NCBI GenBank assembly: GCA_036841525.1 | Contig: DAITVZ010000018.1 | Location: forward strand, 1-64,000 | Reading direction: 5' to 3' | Length of the DNA stretch: 64,000 nucleotides | DNA from: JAAYEA01 sp012689325 | GTDB lineage: Bacteria; Chloroflexota; Anaerolineae; JAAYEA01 | Part shown: piece after piece, positions 18,650 to 28,065 of the stretch | Layout of the letters: each line of letters opens with the position of its first letter | Numbering within the stretch: position 1 is the stretch's first letter | Notes under the pieces: generated by a model | Seen by the model: only the letters and a program-made list of their open reading frames with translations | Told to the model about the DNA's origin: nothing | The model's database searches: none | Made by a program: the position numbers and the translations under genes

Positions 18650-20431
18650 ATGCGCGAGGTGATCGATCTGAACGGGCCCTGGCGGTTTCTGCCCGACCTG
18701 GACCCGCAATATCACGACGATGACGAGTACGCCCGGCCCGATTGGGACCGGCGCCACTGGGATTGGATGCCCGTCCCCGGCTGCTGGAACAAGCAGGCCG
18801 AGCGCTATGCCATCTATGAGGGCGTGGCCTGGTACGCGCGGACCTTTGAGCTGCCCGGATGGGCCGAGGGCCGGGTGGGAGTGCTGCGCTTCGGCGCCGC
18901 CAACTATGCCGCGCGGGTCTATGTCAACGGCGTCCCGGTCGGCGAGCACGCCGGCGGCTATACCGAGTTCCTGGTGGACGCCAGCGCCGCCCTGCGCGCG
19001 GGCGAGAACCTGCTGGCCGTGCGCCTGGACAACCGGCGGCAGAGCATCCTCTTGCCCGCCTGCCTGGGCTGGTACAACTATGGCGGGCTGACCCGCGACG
19101 TGACCCTGGAGGTCAGCCAGGGCGGGCGCCTGGAGTGGGCGGGCGTCGAGGCCGAGCCGGCGGGCGCCGGGGCGGCGGGCCGTTGGCGGGCCGAGTGGCG
19201 GCCGGGCGGGGAGGCCGCCCGGATCGAGGCGCGTATCCGCGGGCCGCGGGGCGAGATCGTCTGGGAGGGGCGCCGGGCGCTGGCCCCCGGCGAGCGGTCG
19301 GTGGAGGTTGCCTTCACGCTGGACCGCGCCGAGCCCTGGTCGCCCGCCCATCCCGCGCTCTATACTCTGGAATTGGCGCTCGCCGCCGCCGATGGCCGCG
19401 CGCTGGATGATCTGGCGGCGCCCTTTGGCGTGCGCAGCCTGCGTGCCCAGGGCAACAAGATCCTGCTGAACGGCGAGAGCATCTGGCTCAAGGGCATCTG
19501 CTACCTGCCCGATCACCCCGTGACGGGGTTCACCTACGATGCCGCCGCCTTTCGCCGGGATTTGGACGATCTGCAGGCGCTGGGGGTCAACGCCCTCCGC
19601 TGCCACGTGCCGCTCCATGAAGCGATGTGGCGCGAGTGCGACCGGCGGGGGCTCTTGGTCTGGTCCGAGGCGCCCATCTATTGCCTGGACCCCAAGGAAG
19701 AGACCGGCAGCGCCTTCAGCGACCCGGCCTACCTGGCCCTGGCGCGCGGGATGCTGACCGAGATGGTGCGCGCTGCCTATAATCACCCCAGCGCCATCCT
19801 CTGGAGCCTGGGCAACGAGTGCAAGGTCGCTCACCCCGAGGCCCCGGCCTTCTTTTCCGAGCTGGCCCGCACCGTGCGCGCGCTGGACCGCTCCCGCCTG
19901 CTCAGCTACGCCTCGCTCTATGGCGAGATGGGCGAGGTCGGCGACCTGCTGGACGTGGTGGGCGTCAACGAGTATTGGGGCTGGTACGACCGCGTCAGCG
20001 CGCGCCCGGGCCGGGACCGGCAACTGGAGCGCCAGGCGGCCCGCCGGGCCGACGGGACGCTGGCCCTGGAGATCGCGCCGCTGGACCTTGGCCGCCTGGA
20101 GCGCGAGCTGGTCGCCAAGGCGGCGCGCTACGACAAGCCGCTCCTGCTCACCGAGTTCGGCGCCGACGCCATCCCCGGCTACCGCGCCGACGACCTGGCG
20201 CTCTGGTCGGAGGATTACCAGGCCCATTGCCTGGAGGTGACCTACGAGGTGCTGCGCCAGGCTTCCCACGTCTGCGGAGCCTTTCCCTTCCTGTACCAGG
20301 ACTATCCCGACCCGTCCAAGTACGTGAACGCCTATTGGGACGGGCTGAACTACAAGGGCGTCGTGACCTATGACCGCGCGCGCAAGGCCGGCTGGCAGGC
20401 GCTGCGCGAGATCTATGCGCGGATCGCCTAG
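18650..20431 (+). CDS. Glycoside hydrolase family 2, beta-glucuronidase-like
   Basis: 593 residues from ATG 18650, which gives the usual GH2 N-terminus (LNGPWRFLPD). The sugar-binding jelly roll covers about residues 1-155, the immunoglobulin-like domain 160-265 and the TIM barrel 270-593. The acid/base is Glu390 in WSLGNE and the nucleophile Glu502 in LLTEFGAD. The TEFGADAIPG context and WSEDYQ nearby resemble beta-glucuronidase more than LacZ-type beta-galactosidase. There is no signal peptide, so it acts in the cytoplasm on imported sugars. It is the first gene of a co-oriented GH cluster. The exact sugar is not settled. Confidence 0.9.
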   Translation: MREVIDLNGPWRFLPDLDPQYHDDDEYARPDWDRRHWDWMPVPGCWNKQAERYAIYEGVAWYARTFELPGWAEGRVGVLRFGAANYAARVYVNGVPVGEHAGGYTEFLVDASAALRAGENLLAVRLDNRRQSILLPACLGWYNYGGLTRDVTLEVSQGGRLEWAGVEAEPAGAGAAGRWRAEWRPGGEAARIEARIRGPRGEIVWEGRRALAPGERSVEVAFTLDRAEPWSPAHPALYTLELALAAADGRALDDLAAPFGVRSLRAQGNKILLNGESIWLKGICYLPDHPVTGFTYDAAAFRRDLDDLQALGVNALRCHVPLHEAMWRECDRRGLLVWSEAPIYCLDPKEETGSAFSDPAYLALARGMLTEMVRAAYNHPSAILWSLGNECKVAHPEAPAFFSELARTVRALDRSRLLSYASLYGEMGEVGDLLDVVGVNEYWGWYDRVSARPGRDRQLERQAARRADGTLALEIAPLDLGRLERELVAKAARYDKPLLLTEFGADAIPGYRADDLALWSEDYQAHCLEVTYEVLRQASHVCGAFPFLYQDYPDPSKYVNAYWDGLNYKGVVTYDRARKAGWQALREIYARIA

Positions 20432-20464
20432 GCCGGCGACGCGATCCAATCTATCGGAGGAGCC

Positions 20465-21520
20465 ATGACCACCGTCGAGATGACCCCGGACAACTATGTC
20501 CACGTCCTGGCCAAGGACGTCTATCGTCCCTTTGCCTTTCGCGCCGAGACCCCGGAAGAGCTGGTCGCCTGGCAACGGGCCTTTCGCCCCCACCTATTGG
20601 GGCTGCTGGGCGTGGACCGCATCGCCGCCCGCGGCAAGCCCGACCTCGCCCCCAGGCAGCTCGGCGAGGAGGACCTGGGCGACCACATCCGCGAGGAGTG
20701 GACCATCCAGTCCGAGCCGGGCTTCTATTTCCCCTTCTATCTCTTGCGCCCCAAGCGGCAGGACGGGCCGCGCCCCCTGGTGCTGACGCCCCACGGCCAC
20801 GGCAAGGCGGGCAAGCGCACCTATGTGGGCATCGCCGACGGCGAGTATGAAGCCCAATCCATCGCCGAGGGCGAGCGCGACGTCGCCCTGCAGGCGGTGC
20901 GGGAGGGGTATATCGCGCTGGCCCCGGACGTGCGCGCCTTTGCCGGGCTGCGCCGCCAGCAAGAAAAGGAGATCGACCAGACCTCCTCCTGCCGCACCTT
21001 GCAGATGCACGCCATGCTCTTTGGACGGACGCTGATCGGCGAGCGGGTCTGGGACATGGGCCGCCTGATCGACTATGGCGCCACCCGCCCCGAGGTGGAC
21101 ATCCGCAAGGTGCTGATCACCGGCAACTCGGGCGGCGGGACCGTCTCGCTCTTTGCCGCGGCCTGCGACGAGCGGATCACCGTGGCCGCGCCCTCCTCCT
21201 ACTTTTGCACCTTTGAGCATTCCATCGGCTCCATCCACCACTGCGAATGCAACTATGTGCCGGGGATCATGGCTGCCGCCGAGATGTACGACGTGGCCGG
21301 GCTGACCGCGCCGCGTCCCTTCCTGGCCGTGGCCGGGCGCGAGGATCCCATCTTTCCCTATCCGGCGGTGCAGGAGGCCTTTACCAAGCTCCATCGCGTC
21401 TATGAGGTCGCCGGCGTGCCAGAGCGCTGCCGCCTCTATACCGGCGCCGGCGGGCATCGCTACTATAAAGAGGACGTCTGGCCCTTTGTGCGGCGGGCCT
21501 TTGCCGAGTGGGTGCCCTGA
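20465..21520 (+). CDS. Alpha/beta hydrolase, carbohydrate-esterase-like
   Basis: 351 residues. The nucleophile Ser222 is in GNSGGGT, the acid is Asp294 in GREDPIFPYP, and the base His331 is in GGHRYY. The oxyanion side is TPHGHGKAG, and a conserved HHCECNYVPG segment precedes the acid. It resembles the large hydrolases (dienelactone hydrolase / acetyl xylan esterase group) found beside glycosidases, which remove acyl groups from sugars. No secretion signal is seen. ATG has GGAGG 5 bases upstream. The substrate is inferred only from its place between GH2 and GH42 genes. Confidence 0.8.
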   Translation: MTTVEMTPDNYVHVLAKDVYRPFAFRAETPEELVAWQRAFRPHLLGLLGVDRIAARGKPDLAPRQLGEEDLGDHIREEWTIQSEPGFYFPFYLLRPKRQDGPRPLVLTPHGHGKAGKRTYVGIADGEYEAQSIAEGERDVALQAVREGYIALAPDVRAFAGLRRQQEKEIDQTSSCRTLQMHAMLFGRTLIGERVWDMGRLIDYGATRPEVDIRKVLITGNSGGGTVSLFAAACDERITVAAPSSYFCTFEHSIGSIHHCECNYVPGIMAAAEMYDVAGLTAPRPFLAVAGREDPIFPYPAVQEAFTKLHRVYEVAGVPERCRLYTGAGGHRYYKEDVWPFVRRAFAEWVP

Positions 21521-21529
21521 GCAAGCGAG

Positions 21530-22657
21530 GTGGCCGTGGCGCGCGCGCCGTTCGATCGACTCTTCGAGACCGACCAGCTCACCAAGCGGGAGCGCGTGGA
21601 GCGCACGCTCCGCCTGCAGCCGGTGGACCGCGTGGCGCTCCACGACCAGGTGAGCTTTAACCCCGGCGTCATCGCGCTCTATACCGGGCGGGACGTCCGC
21701 GGCTTTGACTATACCTACCAGGAGATTGGCCAGGTGATCCGGCGGACGCTGGACGCCTGCTTTCCCCCCGCGGCGCCCCGGGGCTCGGCGCGCGAGACCG
21801 ACGCCGACGGGTTCGTCATACAGCGCGACCAGTGGACCACCTGGACCGTGAGCCGCCCCTTCGCCGACGTGGCGGGCGCGCGGGCCTACCTCCTGCACAA
21901 GATGCGCGAGCTGCGCCAGGCCCCCTTCGACCCCGACGCCGAGCGAGCGCGCCACCGGCAGCGGATGCAGTCGCTGCAGCAGCTCATCGGCGACACGGTG
22001 ATCATCGACTATTCGATCAGCGTGGGATTCTGCGACTGCTGGTCGCGGCTGGGGCTGGAGCTGTTCATCTTGCTCTATGACGAGGACCCGCAGGTGGTCC
22101 ACGACTATATCGAGCTCCACGCCACGCGAGACTTGCGTCGGCTCCATGCCATCGCCGACCCGGCGCTCTCGCCGGTGGTGCTCATCGCCGAGGACTATGC
22201 CACCAAGCACGGGCCGATCTTTAGCCCGGCCTTTTTGCGGCGCGTCCACTTCCCCTGGGTGGCTGAGCTGGCCAGCGCCTGGCACGAGCACGGGCTCAAG
22301 GTGCTCTACCATAGCGATGGCAACTATCGCTCCACCATCCCCGACCTGATCGCCTGCGGCGTGGATGGTTTCTACTGCCTGGAGCCGGGCGTGGGGATGG
22401 ACATCGTCGGGCTCAAGCAGCAATGGCCCGGCCACGTCTGGGCCGGGGGCGTGGATGGGGTGGACCTTTTGGAGCGCGGCGCGCCGGAGCAGGTGGCCGC
22501 CGAGGTGCGGCGGCACATCCTGGAGACCGGCGCCCTGCGCGCCGGCGGCATGTTCGTCGGCTCCTCCAGCGAGATCAACCCGCCCATCCGCCCGGAGAAC
22601 TATCGGGCCATGGTGGAGGCGGCCGGCAGCCTGACCAACCCCGGGTTTGCGGGCTAG
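21530..22657 (+). CDS. Uroporphyrinogen decarboxylase-fold protein of unknown function
   Basis: 375 residues with a UroD/MtaA-type TIM barrel. FDRLFETDQLTKRERVERTL at the start and VLYHSDGNYRSTIPDLI near the C-terminus are typical of uncharacterised UroD-like proteins. The zinc-ligand pattern of corrinoid methyltransferases (HxC with a late Cys) is not evident. No heme-pathway gene is near, and the position inside a glycosidase cluster suggests a carbohydrate role. GTG at 21530 is the longest start; GTG at 21536 is better placed for the GAGG before it. Function not assigned. Confidence 0.78.
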   Translation: MAVARAPFDRLFETDQLTKRERVERTLRLQPVDRVALHDQVSFNPGVIALYTGRDVRGFDYTYQEIGQVIRRTLDACFPPAAPRGSARETDADGFVIQRDQWTTWTVSRPFADVAGARAYLLHKMRELRQAPFDPDAERARHRQRMQSLQQLIGDTVIIDYSISVGFCDCWSRLGLELFILLYDEDPQVVHDYIELHATRDLRRLHAIADPALSPVVLIAEDYATKHGPIFSPAFLRRVHFPWVAELASAWHEHGLKVLYHSDGNYRSTIPDLIACGVDGFYCLEPGVGMDIVGLKQQWPGHVWAGGVDGVDLLERGAPEQVAAEVRRHILETGALRAGGMFVGSSSEINPPIRPENYRAMVEAAGSLTNPGFAG

Positions 22658-22682
22658 CGGCCCGCGTCAAGGAGGACGCCAG

Positions 22683-24893
22683 ATGAATGTCGAGCAGTTC
22701 GCCAAGGTCTTTCCCCTCGGGTCGCACCTCTGCCGCGAGCCGATGCCGCCCCTGGGCGAGCTCGTGCGGGACATGGAGAACCTCAAGCGGCGCGGCTTTA
22801 ACCTGATCAAGCTGCAAGAGCACTGGGCCATCGACGAGCCGCTGGAGGGCCAGTGCGATTTCTCCCGCTACGAGGAGCTGATCGCCCACGCCGCGACGCT
22901 GGACCTGGGCGTCTATCTCGGCCTCACCTGCGAGCAGGCGCCGGGCTGGCTCTGGCGGAAATACCCCGATTGCCGCATGGTGGGGCGCAACGGCCTGCCC
23001 ATCATCTATGAGGCGCCCAGCACCCTCCCCTCCGACGGCAAGCCCGGCCCCTGTTACGACCACCCCGGCGCCATGGCCCAGCAGCTCGCCTTCATCCAGC
23101 GGCTGGTGCGCACGCTAGGCCGGTTCGAGAACGTGGTGGTCTGGAACACCTGGCAAGAGATCGGCTATTGGGCGGAGGGGCTGGTGGGCCAGCCGGTCTG
23201 CTACTGCGACCACACCCTGGCCGCCTGGCGGGAGTGGCTCCAGGCCAAATACGGCGATCTGGACGGGCTGAACCGCGCCTGGGGGCACCGCTACGGCGAC
23301 TGGAGCTATGTCATCCCCAACCGCAGCCACCGCCCCAGCCATTGCCTCCCGCAGGACGCCGACTGGCAGTACTTCATGGACAACGTGCAGATCGCCCATG
23401 TGCTGCGGGCGCGGGCGCAGGCCATCCGCGAGGCGGACCCGCTGGGGCGGCCCGTCTTTGCCCATAAGGGCGGCCCCATCATCGGCTCTGGGCAGGATTG
23501 GACCTATGCCCGTTGCCAGGATTTCCTCGGCTCCTCCGCCTATCCCGCCTGGGGGCCGTTTCGGGCGTGGGATGATGGGCGCCCGGAATCAGGCCGCCGG
23601 GCGGATCGGGAGACGGCGCTCGTGGCCGAGATGTGGGACGGCGTGGCGCTGCGCTACGACTATATGCGCTCCTGCAACCGACGGGGCGCGCCGGTCTGGG
23701 CCGCCGAGTTCCAGGGCGGGCCAGTGAGCACCGGCTTTCACAAGGGCCGCGTCCCCGCGCCGGAGGATATCCGCCGCTGGATGCTGACCGCCGCGGCCTC
23801 GGGGGTGACGGCGCTCTCCTTCTGGGTGACCCGCGCCGAGATCATGGCCGCCGAGGCCAACGGTTTTAGCCTGCTGGATAGCGCCGGCGAGACCACGCCG
23901 CGCTTCGAGGAGGCCAGTCGCGTGGGCCGGGCGCTGAACCGCCACGCCGACCTCTTGGGCCAGCCGACCTGGCCCGGCGCCGAGGTCGCCATCCTGGTGG
24001 ACGAGGGCAACTACCAGTTCTGCACGTCCATGGTCCAGGGCGGGGAGCACCTGGCCTATAGCACCCGCGGCTGGCACCGGCTGCTCTGGGAATCGGGCCT
24101 CTCTGTGGATTTCCTGGAGACCTCCGAGCTGGACGAGCCGTATAGCGCGGCCTACAAGGCGCTGATCTTGCCCTTCCCCCTCTCCCTTTCCGAGGAGTTG
24201 GTTGCCAAGCTGGCCCGCTATGTGGCCGGGGGCGGCAACTTGATCAGCGAGGCCTGCCCCGGCCGCATGGATGCCCACGGGCTCTGCGTGCGCGGCGAGC
24301 TCTCCCCCGGCGCCGCCGCGCTCTTTGGCGTCCGCCAGACGGGCCTGACCATGGTGCGCGAGCCGCAGGGCGGGGCCCGCTGGTCGCCGCCCGAGCGGAC
24401 CTGGGGCGAGTACCTGGATGAGGCGACGCTGGCGGGCCGCGGTCCCCTGCAAGGCCATACGGCTCGCGCCAACGTCTATATCGAGACCTTCGACTGCCTG
24501 GATAGCGCGCCGCTCTTGGCCTATGGCGATGCGGTGGCGGGGACGGTGCGCGCGGCCGGGCAGGGCCGCGCCTGGCTGTTGGGCACCTATCTGGGGCACA
24601 ATGGCGCCGCCTATCGCGGCGAGCCCACCGCGGCGTTCGTCCGCGCCCTGCTGGCCGAGTGCGGCGTGGCCCCGGCGCGCGCGGATCGGCTGCTGCTGCG
24701 CAAACGCGCCATGCCCGGCAAGGAGGCCTGGTTCCTCACCAACCCCACGGCGGACGCCATCGCCGCGCGGGTGGACGTGTCGGGCTGGGGGCAAGTCGAG
24801 GATCTGCTGGGCGAGCCGCTGGAGCTGGACGGCGGCCAGGCCGCGCTGACGGTGCCGGGGCTGGACGTGCGCGCGTTGATCTTGCAGCGGTAG
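22683..24893 (+). CDS. Glycoside hydrolase family 42-like beta-galactosidase
   Basis: 736 residues from ATG 22683, with AAGGAGG 7 bases upstream. The TIM barrel covers about residues 1-390, with the putative acid/base Glu159 in WNTWQEIGYW and nucleophile Glu342 in VWAAEFQGGP. The trimerisation domain with amidotransferase-like fold runs from about 430 to 640 (AEVAILVDEGNYQF, ISEACPG). A small beta domain closes the protein. It probably releases terminal galactose or a similar sugar in the cytoplasm, since no signal peptide is seen. It lies between the UroD-like and GH38 genes with gaps of 16-25 bases. Confidence 0.88.
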   Translation: MNVEQFAKVFPLGSHLCREPMPPLGELVRDMENLKRRGFNLIKLQEHWAIDEPLEGQCDFSRYEELIAHAATLDLGVYLGLTCEQAPGWLWRKYPDCRMVGRNGLPIIYEAPSTLPSDGKPGPCYDHPGAMAQQLAFIQRLVRTLGRFENVVVWNTWQEIGYWAEGLVGQPVCYCDHTLAAWREWLQAKYGDLDGLNRAWGHRYGDWSYVIPNRSHRPSHCLPQDADWQYFMDNVQIAHVLRARAQAIREADPLGRPVFAHKGGPIIGSGQDWTYARCQDFLGSSAYPAWGPFRAWDDGRPESGRRADRETALVAEMWDGVALRYDYMRSCNRRGAPVWAAEFQGGPVSTGFHKGRVPAPEDIRRWMLTAAASGVTALSFWVTRAEIMAAEANGFSLLDSAGETTPRFEEASRVGRALNRHADLLGQPTWPGAEVAILVDEGNYQFCTSMVQGGEHLAYSTRGWHRLLWESGLSVDFLETSELDEPYSAAYKALILPFPLSLSEELVAKLARYVAGGGNLISEACPGRMDAHGLCVRGELSPGAAALFGVRQTGLTMVREPQGGARWSPPERTWGEYLDEATLAGRGPLQGHTARANVYIETFDCLDSAPLLAYGDAVAGTVRAAGQGRAWLLGTYLGHNGAAYRGEPTAAFVRALLAECGVAPARADRLLLRKRAMPGKEAWFLTNPTADAIAARVDVSGWGQVEDLLGEPLELDGGQAALTVPGLDVRALILQR

Positions 24894-24909
24894 AAAAAAG
24901 GGGTGGCGG

Positions 24910-27900
24910 ATGGCAGAGAGTGGGGCGAAGGGGCAGGGATTGCGCCTTGTGGAGGTGTCTCCCACGGTTTTTTTCGCCCGGGAGGGGGCCGGGGTGGGGC
25001 AGGGTGTGGACCTGTCCCTGGCCAACGACGGGCCCGCGGCGGTGGACGCCGAGCTCCTCTTCGCGGCGGAGGGGCGGGTCGCCGCCTTGCCGCTGGGCGC
25101 GCTCCCGCCGGGGGAATCGGCCCGGCGCGTCTATGTTCCCGACTTGCGCCAGCCGACGACGGCCGAGTGGGTGCTGCGCGCTGGCGGCGCGATCCAGGAC
25201 CGGCGCGCCATGGACTGGACGCCCGCGCGCCACTGGGAGGTCCATATCGTCCAGCGCTCCCACCACGACCTGGGCTACACCGATCTCCCCAGCCAGGTGC
25301 TCCGCGACCACGACGCCTTTCTGGATGACGCCCTGCGCTTTTGCGACCAGACCGCCGATTGGCCCGACGAGTCCCAGTTTCGCTACGTGGTGGAGCAGGG
25401 CTGGTCGGCGTTGCACTATGTGGCGAACCGCCCGCCCGATTCGGTGGCGCGCTTTTCCCGCCTGGCCCGCGAGGGGCGCATCGAGGTCACCGCGCTCTTT
25501 GCCAACGAGACCAGCGAGCTGTGCAGCCACGAGGAGCAGATCAGGCTGCTTTACCCCAGCCTGCGCCTGAAGCGGCGGCTGGGCATCCCCCTGCGCACGG
25601 CCCAACTGAACGACATCCCCGGCGCCTCCTGGGGCCTGGTCAGCGTCCTGGCGGGCGCGGGGATCCGCTACCTGGCGCCCATGCTCCCCGACTATTTCGC
25701 CTGGGGCGCGCGCAAGGTGTACCCCTTCTGGGACGAGCAGGCGGTGCTGCCGCGGGACATGAGCGGAGCCTTTTGGTGGGAGGGGCCGGACCGCAGCCGC
25801 GTCCTCCTTTGGTACGGCCAGGGGCCGGGCGGCCTGTGGAGCTATGACACCGCCGTGCGCGACCTCTCGCGCCGCCTGGGCGAGCTGGACGCGCGCGGCT
25901 ATCCCTACGACCTGTTGCGCTGCCACATCTCGGGCGGCGGGCGGGATAACGCCCCGGCGGTGGACCGCTTCAGCCTGATCGCCCGTGAGTGGAACAGCCG
26001 CTGGGCCTACCCGCGCCTGATCGTCTCCACCGACACCCGCTTTTTCGCGAGTTTCGAGGCGCGCTACGGCGCGGGGCTGCCCGTCCTGCGCGGCGACCTG
26101 CCCAACACCGATTATACCGTGGGGGCGCTGAGCACGGCGCGGGAGACCGGCGTCAACCGGCGGACCCACGAGACGCTGACGGCGGCGGAGAAATGGGCCG
26201 CCTGCGCCGCCGCGGCCAGCGACTACCCCTATCCCGCCGACACCCTGGCGGAGGCCTACGACGCCGAGCTGCTCTTTGATGAGCACACCTGGGGCATGGC
26301 CCATCCCATCGGCCCGGCGCAGGAGGGCTGCTGGGCGCAAAAGAGCGAGCTCGCCTACCGCGCCGCGGCGCTGGCCCACGACGTGCTGGTCAAGGCCACC
26401 AACCGCCTCGCCGACCAGGTGCGCCTGCCCGAGGAGGGCTATCACCTGGTGGTGTTCAACCCCCTGGCGCGGGAGCGCACCGATTTGGTGCGGGCGCTGG
26501 CCCTCCAGCCCGCCCCCGCCGGCCGCCCGATGTACTGGCGCACCCCCCAGCCGCCGGACGGCTCGGCCTCCGCCTGGGTCAACGGCACCGCCATCGGGCG
26601 CAACGTGATCTCCCTCCCCGCCGAGCTCCTGGAGCGCCCCTTCGCGCTCATCGACGTGGCGACGGGCGAGAGCGTCCCCTACCAGGTGCTCCGCCTGGCC
26701 GACCCGCTGGCCCCCCAGCCCGACGCCGCGGCGCGCTACGCTCTGGGCCATCTGAGCCCCGCCAGCGTCGCGGTGCTCAACTATTCCTCCGGCCACCTGC
26801 TGGAGCTGGCCTTTGTGGCGCGGGACGTCCCCGCGCTGGGGTACAAGACCTACCGGCTGGCCCCCGTGGCCGAGTGGCCGCGCTTCGAGAGCAGCCTGCG
26901 CGCCAGCGGCCACGCGCTGGAGAGCCGCTTCTACCGGGTCGAGCTCGACCCCGCCACCGGCGCCGTGACAAGCCTCTACGACAAGGTTTTGGGCCGCGAG
27001 TGGGCCGATGCCGCCGCCGAGCACGGCTTTCACCAAGTCCTCATGCGCTCGCCGGTCACGGGGGAGGTGGCCGCCGCGGGGGATTCCGAGATCGCCGTGG
27101 GCGAGGCGGGCCCGGTGCTGGCCAGCCTGGTGATCCGCGGCGCCGCGCCGGGCTGCCCGCAGCGCGCCCAAGAGATCACCCTCTATGACGGGCTCAAACG
27201 CGTCGATTTCGCCACGCGCTTGCTCAAGGACGCCACGCCCTATCAAGAGCTCTATCTCGCCTTCCCCTTCGCCTTGGAGGGCGCGCGCTTTCGCTACCGC
27301 GCCGCGAACTCGGTCATCGAGCCGATCCGCGACCAGCTCCCCGGCTCCAACACCGACGCCTACGCCGCCCAGCAGTGGGTCCAGGCGGCGGACGCGCGGG
27401 GGAGCGTCACCTGGAGCAGCCTGGAGGCGCCGGTGGTGGTGCTGGGCCAGCTCTGGCCCGGCTATGTCTCCCAGGCGCACCATGGCATCACGCCGCCGGG
27501 GTACGAGCACCCCTTCCTGCGCGACCCGGCGGGGTTGGGCCGCGGCCACCTCTATTCCTACCTGACCTGCAACAACTTTCGCACCAACTTTTCGCCGTCC
27601 CAGGTGGCCGACCTGCTCTTCCGCTACACCCTCACCACCGACGAGGCGGGCGCCTCCCCCGCCGGGGTGGGCGACGACCTGGCCGCGCCGCTGGTCCCGG
27701 TGACCCTGACCGGCCCGCAGCCGGGCCCGTTGGAGCCCCAGGCGAGCTTTTGCCGGGTGGACGCGCCCAATGTCCACCTGCTCACCCTCAAGGCTGCGGA
27801 GGATGGCGACGGGCTGATCCTGCGGCTGGCCGAGGTGGAGGGGCGCGAGACCGAGGTCACGGTCCACCTGCCCGGGTGGCCGATCGGCCAGGCGGTGCGC

Positions 27901-28056
27901 TGCAACCTGGTCGAGGAGGACGAGGGCACGCTCTGGCACGACGACCACGCGGTGCGGGTCAAGGTGGGCGCCCATGGCCTGGCCACGGTCCGCTGCCGCG
28001 CGGCGCGGTGCCGCGCGGCGCGGTTTCCGCCGGTGGCGCTGTGGGCGGGGTATTGA
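24910..28056 (+). CDS. Glycoside hydrolase family 38-like alpha-mannosidase
   Basis: 1,048 residues. About 105 N-terminal residues form an extra beta domain. The GH38 catalytic domain then starts with SHHDLGYTD (metal ligands His118/Asp120 region). A candidate nucleophile is Asp235 in QLNDIPGAS, and DEHTWGMAHP supplies a further metal-site His. The C-terminal GH38 domain begins near VVFNPLARERTDLV. The motifs are those of a bacterial GH38 branch rather than class II lysosomal enzymes. The C-terminus carries a small internal duplication (CRAARCRAARF). No signal peptide. Sugar specificity is inferred from the family. Confidence 0.87.
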   Translation: MAESGAKGQGLRLVEVSPTVFFAREGAGVGQGVDLSLANDGPAAVDAELLFAAEGRVAALPLGALPPGESARRVYVPDLRQPTTAEWVLRAGGAIQDRRAMDWTPARHWEVHIVQRSHHDLGYTDLPSQVLRDHDAFLDDALRFCDQTADWPDESQFRYVVEQGWSALHYVANRPPDSVARFSRLAREGRIEVTALFANETSELCSHEEQIRLLYPSLRLKRRLGIPLRTAQLNDIPGASWGLVSVLAGAGIRYLAPMLPDYFAWGARKVYPFWDEQAVLPRDMSGAFWWEGPDRSRVLLWYGQGPGGLWSYDTAVRDLSRRLGELDARGYPYDLLRCHISGGGRDNAPAVDRFSLIAREWNSRWAYPRLIVSTDTRFFASFEARYGAGLPVLRGDLPNTDYTVGALSTARETGVNRRTHETLTAAEKWAACAAAASDYPYPADTLAEAYDAELLFDEHTWGMAHPIGPAQEGCWAQKSELAYRAAALAHDVLVKATNRLADQVRLPEEGYHLVVFNPLARERTDLVRALALQPAPAGRPMYWRTPQPPDGSASAWVNGTAIGRNVISLPAELLERPFALIDVATGESVPYQVLRLADPLAPQPDAAARYALGHLSPASVAVLNYSSGHLLELAFVARDVPALGYKTYRLAPVAEWPRFESSLRASGHALESRFYRVELDPATGAVTSLYDKVLGREWADAAAEHGFHQVLMRSPVTGEVAAAGDSEIAVGEAGPVLASLVIRGAAPGCPQRAQEITLYDGLKRVDFATRLLKDATPYQELYLAFPFALEGARFRYRAANSVIEPIRDQLPGSNTDAYAAQQWVQAADARGSVTWSSLEAPVVVLGQLWPGYVSQAHHGITPPGYEHPFLRDPAGLGRGHLYSYLTCNNFRTNFSPSQVADLLFRYTLTTDEAGASPAGVGDDLAAPLVPVTLTGPQPGPLEPQASFCRVDAPNVHLLTLKAAEDGDGLILRLAEVEGRETEVTVHLPGWPIGQAVRCNLVEEDEGTLWHDDHAVRVKVGAHGLATVRCRAARCRAARFPPVALWAGY

Positions 28057-28065
28057 GGTGGGACG

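Noticed and set aside
20594..22516. Minus-strand open frame of 640 codons across the esterase and UroD-like genes
   Set aside because: Spans two plus-strand genes and their junction with no domain resemblance; shadow frame.
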